Shown here: piece by piece, positions 7,557 to 15,709 of the stretch
Layout of the letters: each line of letters opens with the position of its first letter
Position numbering within the stretch: the stretch's first letter is position 1
NCBI GenBank assembly: GCA_029202485.1
Contig: CP119313.1
Coordinates: forward strand, 4,278,001-4,342,000
DNA from: Candidatus Pedobacter colombiensis
GTDB taxonomy: Bacteria; Bacteroidota; Bacteroidia; Sphingobacteriales; Sphingobacteriaceae
Direction: 5' to 3'
DNA: 64,000 nt
Made by a program: the position numbers and the translations under genes
The notes under the pieces: generated by a model
What the model was told of the DNA's origin: nothing
What the model saw: the letters and a program-made list of their open reading frames with translations, nothing else
Database searches by the model: none

Positions 7557-7675
7557 TAATTTACATTGCCGGTTTCGCAATATTTCAGCAACCGGTCTTC
7601 CTGTTCGGGCAGTGAATAGCCCTTCCTTTTTTGTTCGTTGGTACTAACGCGAACATATAGATAAGCTGATTTCAT
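7556..7675 (-). pseudogene. N-terminal remnant of a serine recombinase (resolvase family)
   Basis: A 39-codon frame from ATG at 7675 reads MKSAYLYVRVSTNEQKRKG and continues YSLPEQEDRLLKYCE. This is the start of the resolvase/invertase catalytic domain, with the nucleophile Ser in VRVST. The frame stops with TAA at 7556 shortly after the first helix. The remaining catalytic and DNA-binding parts (150 residues or more) are absent, so it cannot be active. It is good evidence that a mobile element once occupied this site. Confidence 0.75.
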
Positions 7676-7878
7676 AGAGTTAACTATTTAATTTCAATTA
7701 TCTAACGAAAAAGGATTGTACTGGGTATCCAAAATCGCAGAAGAGCGAGTAAGCGGAAAAACCAGAAAGCTTTGACCCCTTCTCACCAAAAACGACAACT
7801 AAATTCAGGACGGGACACACTTTGATGAAAGGGACAATTGTAACTGCGACAGATAAGCTCCGAAGCAGGCTAAACTTA

Positions 7879-7919
7879 GCAAGAAGCTGGTCAATTATTG
7901 AAATTGACCAGCTTCTTGC
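7879..7919 (-). terminator. Strong hairpin terminator of the receptor gene
   Basis: This is a perfect 17-bp inverted repeat (GCAAGAAGCTGGTCAAT and its complement) around a 7-base loop. It ends 20 bases beyond the stop codon of the TonB-dependent receptor, which is transcribed toward it. No long T-run follows directly, so termination strength is inferred from the stem. Confidence 0.75.
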
Positions 7920-7939
7920 GTTAATTTTATCTCCAACAA

Positions 7940-10327
7940 TTAAATTCCCTGCTTGATCCGGTTGGTTTCTGTATTATCGGTATTTCTTGACACTTTATTT
8001 CCTTTGCTGTTTCCAAAACGGTAAAGAATGCTGATCATTGTTTTTCTATTATCTTTATATGCTGTATTGAACTGATGCACACCATTGACAATGCCCTTAT
8101 ATTTCCGCTGACTGGTTTTAAAAATATCAGATGAATTGAGCGAAAAAGTTAATTTTCTGTCCATAAACATCGCTCTTAAACTTAAATCAGTTGCATAATA
8201 AGCCGAACTGATCAATCGGTTAGCTAGTTCAGGGAACTGATACCAAAGTGTAACATTCGCCATTAACGTTTTCTTTGTGTTGAGGGTAAAAGTATTATTC
8301 GTAGAGACATAGCCGCTCCATTGTTTTAACGTTCCTTCTGCAATTGCCCCGTTTGATTTAGACCTTTCCATATAAATATTCAACTGATTGTTGTTTTCCC
8401 ACCAGCTTATTTTATTGATGGTCAGTGTTTCACTCAGGCCGGTGGTTACTGAATTTGCATAATTCCGTTGTACACGGGATTGAATGTTACTTTGCGGGTC
8501 GAAAAAGTCAAGGGTGCTAAATCCATTAGAAACAAAATTGGAGTAAACAGAAGTACTCAACCAATCTTTATAATTGTAATTTAACTCGAAATTATTGCTA
8601 AAGGATGGTTTCAGGAACGGATTTCCTTCCTCGTAGACGTTAACGGTGCTATAAAGCCTGGCTGGATTCAACAGGCTGTAATCTGGCCGGTTAATTCTTC
8701 TGCCGTAAGTAAAGGAAAAAACATTGTTTTCATTCGGGCTATGCTTCAGATAAAAAGTAGGAAACAACTGGACATAATCGTTTTTTTGCGCGGATGTTTG
8801 CAGCGAGGAACGTCCGGTAGTCTGGGTCATCTCCATTCTTAAACCCAATTTCATGCTCCATTTGTTGAAATTCTTATCTGCCGTTGCATACAGCGACTGT
8901 GTGTTTTCTTTATATTCGAATAGGTTATTGTTGCGCACAATCGCACCAGAGCTAGGCTCATAGACCAGGTCGTTTTTACTTTTGATATTGGAGATTTTGG
9001 CCCCCAACTCCAGACTGGCGAATTTATAGGGTAAGCTGAGGTCTAATTTGCTGGAAAAGATGTCAAAGCGTTCATCCTGAGCTAAACCAACAGGCTGGTA
9101 ATTATTTAACAATTCCAGCTCAGGCATATAACTCTTACTTTGGAAATGATTGTTATCAATGGTTCCGTATTTAAAATAATTGGAAGTAAATTCTATCTTT
9201 TTTCCTGAGGTATCAATTTTATGATCCAGATAGAATTCAAAGTTTCTCAGCGTATACTTCAATTTATCTTTGCCAGTAAGCACTAATGTGGAATCTAAAA
9301 GCCGACCTGTGGCGTAGAATGCGCCATTCTCCTTCGAATCAATCGTGTAATGACGTGCCCCCTCCATGTATTTTACGCCTATTGTTGTGTTTGCGGTTAA
9401 ATCATAATCCACCCTGATATCTCCTCTTCCACCCTTTCCAGTTGTTAGCTCATCCAGCTGCCGCTCCCATAAGCTTTTTGGGCTAGAAAAAGCAGAAAAA
9501 GACTTAGATTCTATTTTCAAATAAACACCACTCAGGTTACTGCTGAGGTGAAGCTTACCCTGGTTATAATTGAAGATCCCTGTTAGGCCGGCGGTGTATC
9601 TGCTGGCTATAATACCACCAGTATTTATCATGCCGTTGAAGCCCTGTTCGCCATTCTGCTTTAATACAATATTGATCAGGCCTGAGTTTCCGTCTGCTTC
9701 ATAACGTGCCGAAGGATTGGTGATGATTTCAATTCTTTTGATATTGCCAGAGGGGATGGACTTCACATAGTTGATCAGATCAACACCCGAAAGCTGAATC
9801 AGTTTATCATTTACCATGATTTTAATGCTGTTCTTTCCGACGATATTGACACCATTATCATTGACGCGAACGCCGGGTGCCTTGCTCAATGCATCAATCC
9901 CATCTCCGCCAATGGCAGACAGGCTATTTTCTACATTGAATAAAATCCGGTCTGTTTTACGGACGATGAGTGGCGCCTTAATATAAATATTGACCTCCTT
10001 TAATTGCTTGCGCTGTCTCGCTAACCTGACGAGCAAAATGGTATCCTGATGAAGGGCATCAGGTAAATCTACAAACGTAGATTCAAAGCCTATGGCACTA
10101 ATGACCAGTTGATGTTGTAAGGTTTGCTTTGGATTCAGCAGGAAGATACCAATGCTATCTGTGATGCTGGTTTGTACAATGGATTTTTCTGACTTTTTCT
10201 GCAGAAGGATGTTGGCAGAAATTACGGGCTGATTGTCCTCGTCGATTACTTTTCCTTTGATTAAATGTTGTGCGGATCCGGCTAAAGTGATAAAAGTTAG
10301 GAGAATGGCAAGTAGGTTTCTTTTCAT
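7940..10327 (-). CDS. TonB-dependent outer-membrane receptor (OMP_b-brl_3 family)
   Basis: This 795-residue outer-membrane protein has a signal peptide (MKRNLLAILLTFITLAGSAQ). A carboxypeptidase-regulatory-like beta-sandwich spans about 22-105 (KGKVIDEDNQPVISANILL). A plug domain lies at about 115-225, containing the typical block IKRIEIITNPSARYEADG. The rest is a C-terminal barrel of the OMP_b-brl_3 type. These proteins are TonB-energised importers or surface proteins whose ligand cannot be told from sequence. It stands alone, without a SusD, sigma or anti-sigma partner, and ends at a strong hairpin. A broken copy of its 5' end and upstream DNA lies at 5819-6025. The gene looks complete. Confidence 0.88.
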   Translation of the reverse strand: MKRNLLAILLTFITLAGSAQHLIKGKVIDEDNQPVISANILLQKKSEKSIVQTSITDSIGIFLLNPKQTLQHQLVISAIGFESTFVDLPDALHQDTILLVRLARQRKQLKEVNIYIKAPLIVRKTDRILFNVENSLSAIGGDGIDALSKAPGVRVNDNGVNIVGKNSIKIMVNDKLIQLSGVDLINYVKSIPSGNIKRIEIITNPSARYEADGNSGLINIVLKQNGEQGFNGMINTGGIIASRYTAGLTGIFNYNQGKLHLSSNLSGVYLKIESKSFSAFSSPKSLWERQLDELTTGKGGRGDIRVDYDLTANTTIGVKYMEGARHYTIDSKENGAFYATGRLLDSTLVLTGKDKLKYTLRNFEFYLDHKIDTSGKKIEFTSNYFKYGTIDNNHFQSKSYMPELELLNNYQPVGLAQDERFDIFSSKLDLSLPYKFASLELGAKISNIKSKNDLVYEPSSGAIVRNNNLFEYKENTQSLYATADKNFNKWSMKLGLRMEMTQTTGRSSLQTSAQKNDYVQLFPTFYLKHSPNENNVFSFTYGRRINRPDYSLLNPARLYSTVNVYEEGNPFLKPSFSNNFELNYNYKDWLSTSVYSNFVSNGFSTLDFFDPQSNIQSRVQRNYANSVTTGLSETLTINKISWWENNNQLNIYMERSKSNGAIAEGTLKQWSGYVSTNNTFTLNTKKTLMANVTLWYQFPELANRLISSAYYATDLSLRAMFMDRKLTFSLNSSDIFKTSQRKYKGIVNGVHQFNTAYKDNRKTMISILYRFGNSKGNKVSRNTDNTETNRIKQGI

Positions 10328-10420
10328 TAAGTAAGTTTTAGTTACTCATGATGATTTTCTTATAAGTATTCCATAAAACCATTCATAAAGATATGACCAG
10401 GATTGCTAGCATCAGTCCCG
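10214..10420. repeat. Source copy of the duplicated receptor 5' segment
   Basis: This segment matches 5819-6025 over about 207 bases with a few point changes and single-base indels. It covers the signal-peptide and early coding part of the receptor gene and the region where its promoter must lie. The remaining upstream DNA (10421-10656) has no gene and leads into dispersed element copy 3. Confidence 0.85.
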
Positions 10421-10656
10421 GTCTTTTTGTTTTACCTGTTGGAAAGTCTATCTTAGTTACCTTTACTGATTTCCTCAGTTATAAATCATGACCTCCTGCT
10501 AGAAAGCATTTCAAAACACATTCCTTTCAGCGAAATCTCCAATTACGCTCCAAAATGGTCACTTTTCATGCCTAAAACCGATTATTTGGCCGATTTTAAG
10601 GCTATTTAAGTCAGTATAAATCTGAGTAACTTGGGGTTTAAGAGGATTTTGGCGCA

Positions 10657-10776
10657 TCATTGTTCCTTTCTTCGATATTGACCTTCAACCTTATTATTTA
10701 CCACTTTCTCAAAATTCACAATAGCCTCACAATGGTCATAAAAGTTCGACATATTGCAGCTCGACTCTACCGAAAG
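10657..10776 (-). repeat. Dispersed element copy 3, with 31-residue short ORF
   Basis: This is the best-preserved copy. The minus-strand short ORF runs 10752 to 10657, starting MSNFYDHCEAIVNFEKVV and ending EGQYRRKEQ then TGA. The stop codon sits at nearly the same place in copies 1, 2 and 3. Upstream of the ATG the frame is closed by a TGA within the hairpin at 10777-10806, so this is not the end of a longer gene. Plus-strand frames over the same DNA are shadows. Confidence 0.65.
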
Positions 10777-10806
10777 AAAGCTCACTTTTCAGTGAGCTTT
10801 TTGCGT
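10777..10806 (+). terminator. Bidirectional hairpin beside element copy 3
   Basis: The 10-bp stem AAAGCTCACT/AGTGAGCTTT surrounds the loop TTTC, with A-rich DNA on the left and a T-run on the right. It could terminate transcription in the plus direction. The same stem is found beside copy 5, while copies 2 and 4 have hairpins of different sequence at the same position. Confidence 0.65.
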
Positions 10807-10935
10807 TTAAAAAAAACTGATATTCAACACCTTATAGAATAATACAACTAGCGTTTTGCTCACTCAAATATAATAAATTCATCGCACAATAAAGAGCTAA
10901 AATGCCATTAAATGTACCCTTATTTGGCGCATCTG

Positions 10936-11005
10936 TTGGCGCGTGCGCCAAAGCCGCCCCCACTATTCCTATGTCTTTTGCCTGAATCACAATTGTTAAT
11001 ATCTT
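10936..11005. repeat. Palindrome-bearing repeat B, copy 2
   Basis: A near-perfect palindrome TTGGCGCGTGCGCCAA (10936-10951) is followed by about 50 bases that resemble 7503-7556. A 66-codon minus-strand frame (10832-11032) spans it, but with no family match or binding site I do not call it a gene. Confidence 0.45.
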
Positions 11006-11068
11006 TACAAGATAAGAGAGAAACTCTGGCAACTGAAAGCGAACCTACTATATAGTAAACTCTAAATT

Positions 11069-11347
11069 ATGATTAAACCAATAGAGGAATACGATGAGAT
11101 AATTGAATCATCAGCAAATACCATGTTTGATGAACCACAGTTAAACCCAATTCCAACAAACATAATACTGAACAAAGTTCGGACTGGATGGGGTGCAACT
11201 TATAGCGAATAAAATCAAATAGAAACAGCATTATATTATTTCCTCAAACCAGTCAAGTTTCTATCGACACCAGAAGGACTAGTAAAAGTCATTGATGCCG
11301 TTTATGCTACTATTGCTACGTCTACACATAATATAATACATTTTTGA
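11069..11347 (+). pseudogene. Stop-interrupted small gene
   Basis: From ATG at 11069 the frame encodes MIKPIEEYDEIIESSANTM and so on to TAA at 11210-11212. It then stays open in the same frame for another 44 codons (beginning NQIETALYYFLKPVKFLSTP) to TGA at 11345-11347. Composition on both sides of the stop is protein-like, so a single nonsense mutation in a roughly 92-residue gene is the simplest reading. The 47-residue front part could also be a gene on its own. No family is recognised. The next 270 bases to the lipoprotein gene are AT-rich and hold nothing I can name. Confidence 0.45.
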
Positions 11348-11619
11348 AAGAACCTTCGAGTATTAAATGCTTTTCTTATATTATTCATACTATAGATAGG
11401 TACTAGTATTATAATCGATATTTAAACGTATTTAAAGCATGATTACAATAAGAAAAATGATGAGGGGGTACAATCCTCTACATATATAGTGGAAAAAGTC
11501 TCTCTCTACTACGTAAGGATAGAAAAATTATATAATTTATAAATTTTAATATTTAAGGCTACCATGTAGCCCTTGTAAACATTAATTCAATTATATTGTA
11601 TTAACCAAAGGTTCTAAAA

Positions 11620-12102
11620 ATGATCTCAACCAAATATTCCCTAAAGATTGTACTTGCCTTAATATTATTCATAGCTAGTTGCCACATTGAAAATCCTTAT
11701 ACTAAGGAAAAAGTTATATTCAATATACCTGAACAAGAAGTTATAAAAAATTTGCATAAAGAGTTTCAATTTGAAAAAGTTTCGTTTTCTGGTATAAGCA
11801 TTGATCTCATCAAAAACAGGGTTCAAAGTGCGGCTTATGGAAAAAGAATAGATTTTCAGATAAATATACTCAACCCAAAAATTGATAAAAATGAATTAGC
11901 CTTTGCTCAAGAATTTGCAAAGAGGTTAAAACCTTATGTTAAAAACATCGACCATTTCAATGTAATAACAATAGATACAAAAATTAAAACTAAATACTCT
12001 TGGGGATCGACAGAGAGCAATAAGAGAACCTTACTCTATGCTGGATCATTATTAGAATTTCCAATTGAAAATTATTTTACCACTACCCCTGATTATAACT
12101 AA
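11620..12102 (+). CDS. Hypothetical lipoprotein
   Basis: This 160-residue protein has a type II signal peptide, with a hydrophobic stretch LKIVLALILFIASC in which the lipobox cysteine would be acylated. The mature part is charged, with no recognised domain. The end (TKYSWGSTESNKRTLLYAGSLLEF) looks like the terminal strands of a small beta-containing domain. It stands alone with AT-rich DNA on both sides. Export to the periplasm or outer membrane is well supported; function is unknown. Confidence 0.7.
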   Translation: MISTKYSLKIVLALILFIASCHIENPYTKEKVIFNIPEQEVIKNLHKEFQFEKVSFSGISIDLIKNRVQSAAYGKRIDFQINILNPKIDKNELAFAQEFAKRLKPYVKNIDHFNVITIDTKIKTKYSWGSTESNKRTLLYAGSLLEFPIENYFTTTPDYN

Positions 12103-12488
12103 GGTTATTGTGCACCTTTTATGCTAACTTCTAGTGTTATGTTGTCAAAGCCCCATTTTAGATAATCTAACTTTACTGCACCTTTCATATATTTACCATT
12201 GATATTAAAAATATATAAAGTTATTCCGCAAGATGTCACCTACTAAACAAAATCCTCCTGAAAATGAAATACTAAACTCAGGATTAAACATTCTTTAAGC
12301 CCTCCTGCTGGTATCCCCCACCCTCATGCTCATAAGAGCGTGGTACCTGCTTTTTAAACTAAGGCTATGTTTCCGTTATGGAATTTGACTTTTTGGCTCA
12401 CATATAAACCCAATTTCAAAAAATATTTTTTCAAAAAATTCTAGCCTGAAATTTTAAGGTACTGTGGTATCACCCATATACTTTCGGT
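12103..12488. other. Intergenic stretch with at most a short minus-strand fragment
   Basis: I see no standard gene here. On the minus strand, 12239 down to 12105 is a 44-codon frame (ending LEVSIKGAQ) that may be the tail of a lost gene. A weak hairpin lies near 12325-12345. The right part is AT-rich and leads to the stop of the next minus-strand gene. Confidence 0.4.
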
Positions 12489-13658
12489 TTAGTTCAACAA
12501 AAACTTTTCGGTCTTGGTTAAACGCCCAATTACCTGAATATCTTTATCACTGCTTGTACTTGCATCTAACAGGTGCTGATACCACGCTAAAGTAGAAGTG
12601 GTATCAAAATCATCATTGGGCAAATCATGTTCTAAAATCTGCACCCTGATATCGTAACAAAAGTTCACATAGACTTTCATAAATTTGTTTCGGTAACTTT
12701 CAAATTTTGGCAACACTGGAAAATGAAAATTAATACCATACTGCCTGGATAGCGTAATAATAATCTGCACTCCTTCCGGGCCCATTATCACCACTTCATC
12801 ATAGTCTGGAAGACTTGTCCTATTGTTGTTGTTCTTTAACCCAAAGGCAAAACTCAATATGCCAAGTGCATAAGAATTATGAAAATTCAATAGATCAAGG
12901 GACAAACGTATATCATCTTTGATAATAGCTGAGCTAAAGTTGCTTTCCTTCTCGCTAGCCCACCACATCGCATAGCTGTCATATTCCCAATTATTATGAC
13001 CTTGTTTTGCATGATCTACGGAGAAGCAATTTTTATTAAAATTCTCAAACTTTAGAGTCACACTTTTGGTAACCTGGTTTGGATCATCTACAGCGAAATA
13101 GATCAAACCCTCATAGCCATCTTCCAGAAAATAGATGCGTAGTTCATCAATATATTTCATCGGGGTTGGCGTATCAAATAGAATAACGGCATAACGTTTA
13201 TAGTTATCTACTGCAATTCCAGCGATGCTGATCGTTCCTTTTTTAAAAAGTTTTTCAATACAGCATGAAGTTGCGTATGCTTCGCTATAGTCTAAAAGTG
13301 CATCGCTATAAGATGTATGGACTTTTTGGTTATTTTTCTTTTCCAGTTGCTTATTAATCTTGCCCATTAGCGTCAAAGAATTCACCATCCAACTACGACG
13401 TTTAATTACGGCATCATCTTTTTTATGGTCGTAACTCAGAGAAAACGCCCTGTTTGAACTTAGAAACTCATCGGTAATGGTTCCCCAATGTTCTGGCGCA
13501 TTTGTGTAAAATGGATTACCCGGAATGATTTCTTTTTCTTCAGTTGCCGGTCTTTCATAATGCAAAGGAGTTGAATCGTAGCGGTTCGAATTGCCGGTCA
13601 GTTTAAAAATCAGTCGAAAAACAAAAAGACTTAGTAAGATTATAGTAGTTATGCCCAT
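12489..13658 (-). CDS. Uncharacterised membrane-anchored protein
   Basis: This 389-residue protein has one N-terminal hydrophobic helix (ITTIILLSLFVFRLIF), which could be a signal anchor. A proline- and charge-rich linker follows, then a large soluble domain. The soluble part has alternating strands and helices and includes DYDEVVIMGPEGVQIIITLSRQ near residue 285. I do not recognise the family, and no catalytic motif stands out. The gene stands alone on the minus strand, with element copy 4 about 120 bases upstream of its start. Confidence 0.65.
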   Translation of the reverse strand: MGITTIILLSLFVFRLIFKLTGNSNRYDSTPLHYERPATEEKEIIPGNPFYTNAPEHWGTITDEFLSSNRAFSLSYDHKKDDAVIKRRSWMVNSLTLMGKINKQLEKKNNQKVHTSYSDALLDYSEAYATSCCIEKLFKKGTISIAGIAVDNYKRYAVILFDTPTPMKYIDELRIYFLEDGYEGLIYFAVDDPNQVTKSVTLKFENFNKNCFSVDHAKQGHNNWEYDSYAMWWASEKESNFSSAIIKDDIRLSLDLLNFHNSYALGILSFAFGLKNNNNRTSLPDYDEVVIMGPEGVQIIITLSRQYGINFHFPVLPKFESYRNKFMKVYVNFCYDIRVQILEHDLPNDDFDTTSTLAWYQHLLDASTSSDKDIQVIGRLTKTEKFLLN

Positions 13659-13779
13659 GTCAGTTTTAAAAGAATAAAGCTAACAGTAAATTGAGTTTCA
13701 AACGAATCTACCTACATAGTTTTTCGTTTTAACATTTATTTTAGTTATATCTTAAAAGAAATAAACACTTCTTGTTCTA

Positions 13780-13855
13780 TCAAACTTTCTCAAAATTCAA
13801 AATAGCCTCACAATGGTCATAAAAATTCGACATATTGCAGCTCGATTCTACTTAA
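13780..13855 (-). repeat. Dispersed element copy 4, short ORF truncated
   Basis: This copy keeps the conserved front of the element (MSNFYDHCEAILNFEKV on the minus strand, 13833 to 13780) but then meets a stop and unrelated sequence, so the second half is lost. It is followed on the right by a hairpin with a different stem from those of copies 3 and 5. The position matches the other copies: between two unrelated gene modules. Confidence 0.6.
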
Positions 13856-13888
13856 GGAAACAACCTATACAGATTGTTTCCTTTTTTT
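13856..13888 (+). terminator. Intrinsic terminator beside element copy 4
   Basis: The stem GGAAACAA/TTGTTTCC surrounds a 10-base loop and is followed on the plus strand by a run of seven Ts, a classic Rho-independent terminator. No plus-strand gene precedes it except the element itself, so either the element is transcribed in this direction or the hairpin is a relic. Confidence 0.7.
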
Positions 13889-14115
13889 ATATCCACAAAA
13901 AAAAGACGCCTCCTCCTTTACTTATCCTCTTTGAAAACTGGCAAGGTGAAAGCCCTATATATCCCAGAATTAATTTGGATAATTCTTCAAAATCAGTGCA
14001 TCTATGGATCTCGCTAGTCTGTGTTTAGTTAAGGTTGTAATTGCTTCCAAAAAACACAAATCATTTTGAAAACTAATTATTTAGTTCTATATTCAACTAA
14101 CCAAATATTCGCTTC

Positions 14116-15330
14116 ATGACAATAAGTTCGTACACCACAGTACTCATCGGTGCCCTAATTGTGGGCAGTTTGATCAAACCGAAAGCTTCAGGACAACTTC
14201 AAAAGCAACAATTCAGTTTTACGATCCGGGGAACAATCGAAGGTAAAAATGTTGTCAAAAATGCAATAATATATGACCGGAATCATAAAACTATTGGAAA
14301 AGTTCCAATTAAGGATGGATCTTTCAAGTTTACAGGCATGTATCCTGAAAGCAATGCAGAAATGACACCTGCCTATTACGTACTGTGTTCCAATCAAGAT
14401 TCGTTGGAGCGTGGCGATGAGGGTATTTCCAAACTGATATATCTAGATCCCGAAGTCGAGGTCAAATTTCATTCGGGCACGTTAAAGTACGAGATAAACG
14501 GCGGAGCTATGAACCGATTGGCTAACGCTTTTCAGGAACAAAAAACTTACTTCCAAAAAGAGTACGACAGCTTGGTAAAGGTTATTCAACAGCAGGCAAC
14601 ACAAAGTGTAGAGGGGCTGAGTTCTGCTAAGATAGAGGAACTACAAACCTACTATAAATTTCGCAGTTTCAGCCGGACAGATAGTGCCTACTTAAGTATG
14701 ATAAAAGCTAATCCAAGCTCTCCGGTTTCCCTTGATCATTTCCGAGGTCTTGTAACTACCTCAAGCGTATCTATAAAAGATGCAAGGCGCATTTTTGAGG
14801 GACTGGATTCCAACATTAGGGCTAGCAACGCGGGAAAAAAAATGGATGAAAAAATCAAAAAAGAAGAGAAAATTAGCTTCGTAAAATATAAATATCCACC
14901 TAAACTACCATTAAATGCAAACATGTATAATTTTACCGTGCCGGATACAAAGGAGAGTTTGGTGCAAAGCAAGGATGTGATTACACAGCATAAGTATACA
15001 CTCATTGAGTTTTGGTCGACCTATTGTATCCCATGTATTTCAGAGATGCCCAACTTGATCGAGGCAAAAAAAATGTATAAAGAAAAGGGATTTGAGGTGA
15101 TGACGGTATCACTTGACCATCAAGATGATCTCGGACGTTGGAAAGGTATGGTCGCCGCACTTAAGATGGATTCGTTCGTTAATACAAATGATGTGGGAAA
15201 ACGCCTGGGCACAAGTTTAAACATCAAACAAATTCCCGTGAATTATTTAGTGGATTCGAATGGTAAGATCATAGCCCATAACCTCAGAGGCAGTGCCCTA
15301 GAGAAGAAACTCGCTGAGCTCCTTAACTAA
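14116..15330 (+). CDS. TlpA-like thiol-disulfide oxidoreductase with DUF4369-type N-terminus
   Basis: This 404-residue exported protein has an N-terminal hydrophobic signal, then a DUF4369-type beta domain (about 35-140, FTIRGTIEGKNVVKNAIIY). A helical linker follows, and then a thioredoxin fold (about 275-404) with the active site CIPC (C304, C307) in FWSTYCIPC. The cis-proline is in IKQIPVNYLV. TlpA/ResA-like proteins reduce or exchange disulfides in periplasmic or surface proteins. In Bacteroidota this domain pair is common in lone copies, as here. The gene is complete. It lies between element copies 4 and 5 and has no obvious functional partner next to it. Confidence 0.88.
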   Translation: MTISSYTTVLIGALIVGSLIKPKASGQLQKQQFSFTIRGTIEGKNVVKNAIIYDRNHKTIGKVPIKDGSFKFTGMYPESNAEMTPAYYVLCSNQDSLERGDEGISKLIYLDPEVEVKFHSGTLKYEINGGAMNRLANAFQEQKTYFQKEYDSLVKVIQQQATQSVEGLSSAKIEELQTYYKFRSFSRTDSAYLSMIKANPSSPVSLDHFRGLVTTSSVSIKDARRIFEGLDSNIRASNAGKKMDEKIKKEEKISFVKYKYPPKLPLNANMYNFTVPDTKESLVQSKDVITQHKYTLIEFWSTYCIPCISEMPNLIEAKKMYKEKGFEVMTVSLDHQDDLGRWKGMVAALKMDSFVNTNDVGKRLGTSLNIKQIPVNYLVDSNGKIIAHNLRGSALEKKLAELLN

Positions 15331-15359
15331 GATTTATTGACATAAAAAAGGGCTAATTG

Positions 15360-15477
15360 TCAAACTTTCTTCTTTCTATATTGTCCTTCAACTCAATTAT
15401 TAACTAGAATCTCAAAATTTACTATAGCCTCACAATGCTCATAAAAGTTCGACATATTGCAGCTCGACTCTACTAGA
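15360..15477 (-). repeat. Dispersed element copy 5, short ORF interrupted
   Basis: The minus-strand frame 15455 to 15360 reads MSNFYEHCEAIVNFEILVNN, a TGA, then VEGQYRKKKV and a final TGA. The second half resembles copy 1 and the first half copies 2 and 3, so it is intermediate. The internal stop suggests this copy is no longer coding. The same terminator stem as copy 3 follows. Confidence 0.65.
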
Positions 15478-15506
15478 AAAAAGCTCACTTTTCAGTGAGC
15501 TTTTTA
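15478..15506 (+). terminator. Bidirectional hairpin beside element copy 5
   Basis: The stem AAAAGCTCACT/AGTGAGCTTTT with loop TTTC is flanked by A- and T-runs. Its core is identical to the hairpin at 10777-10806. It may also serve as the terminator of the TlpA-like gene, 150 bases upstream. Confidence 0.65.
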
Positions 15507-15709
15507 CGTTTAAATGGGTGTTAACGCGCTTTCAACATTATCCACAATTAAAGCTTTTCAGTAGTTGAGACACAGATGAGACAGCTATTTGCTTATTAAC
15601 AATGGCGAGTCGGGTTACAATAGCTGTTTATACATAATTAACGGAGTGAAAAACATTTTACATTTGCTAATACTAATCGACGGCTGTATCTTAACATGCT
15701 AAATACTAG

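Noticed and set aside
10660..10842. 60-codon plus-strand frame over element copy 3
   Set aside because: The substitution pattern supports the minus-strand short ORF. The plus frame is not kept in the other copies.
10832..11032. 66-codon minus-strand frame over repeat B
   Set aside because: It has no binding site and no family, and the related copy at 7486 is not open in the same frame.
2426..15506. Dispersed element as a CRISPR or integron attC array
   Set aside because: There are five copies kilobases apart, no spacers, no cas genes, no integrase, and no matching attC-type core arms.
15538..15546. Lone TTATCCACA box upstream of the ATPase
   Set aside because: A single 9-base match is expected by chance in AT-rich DNA, and no other origin signs are near.
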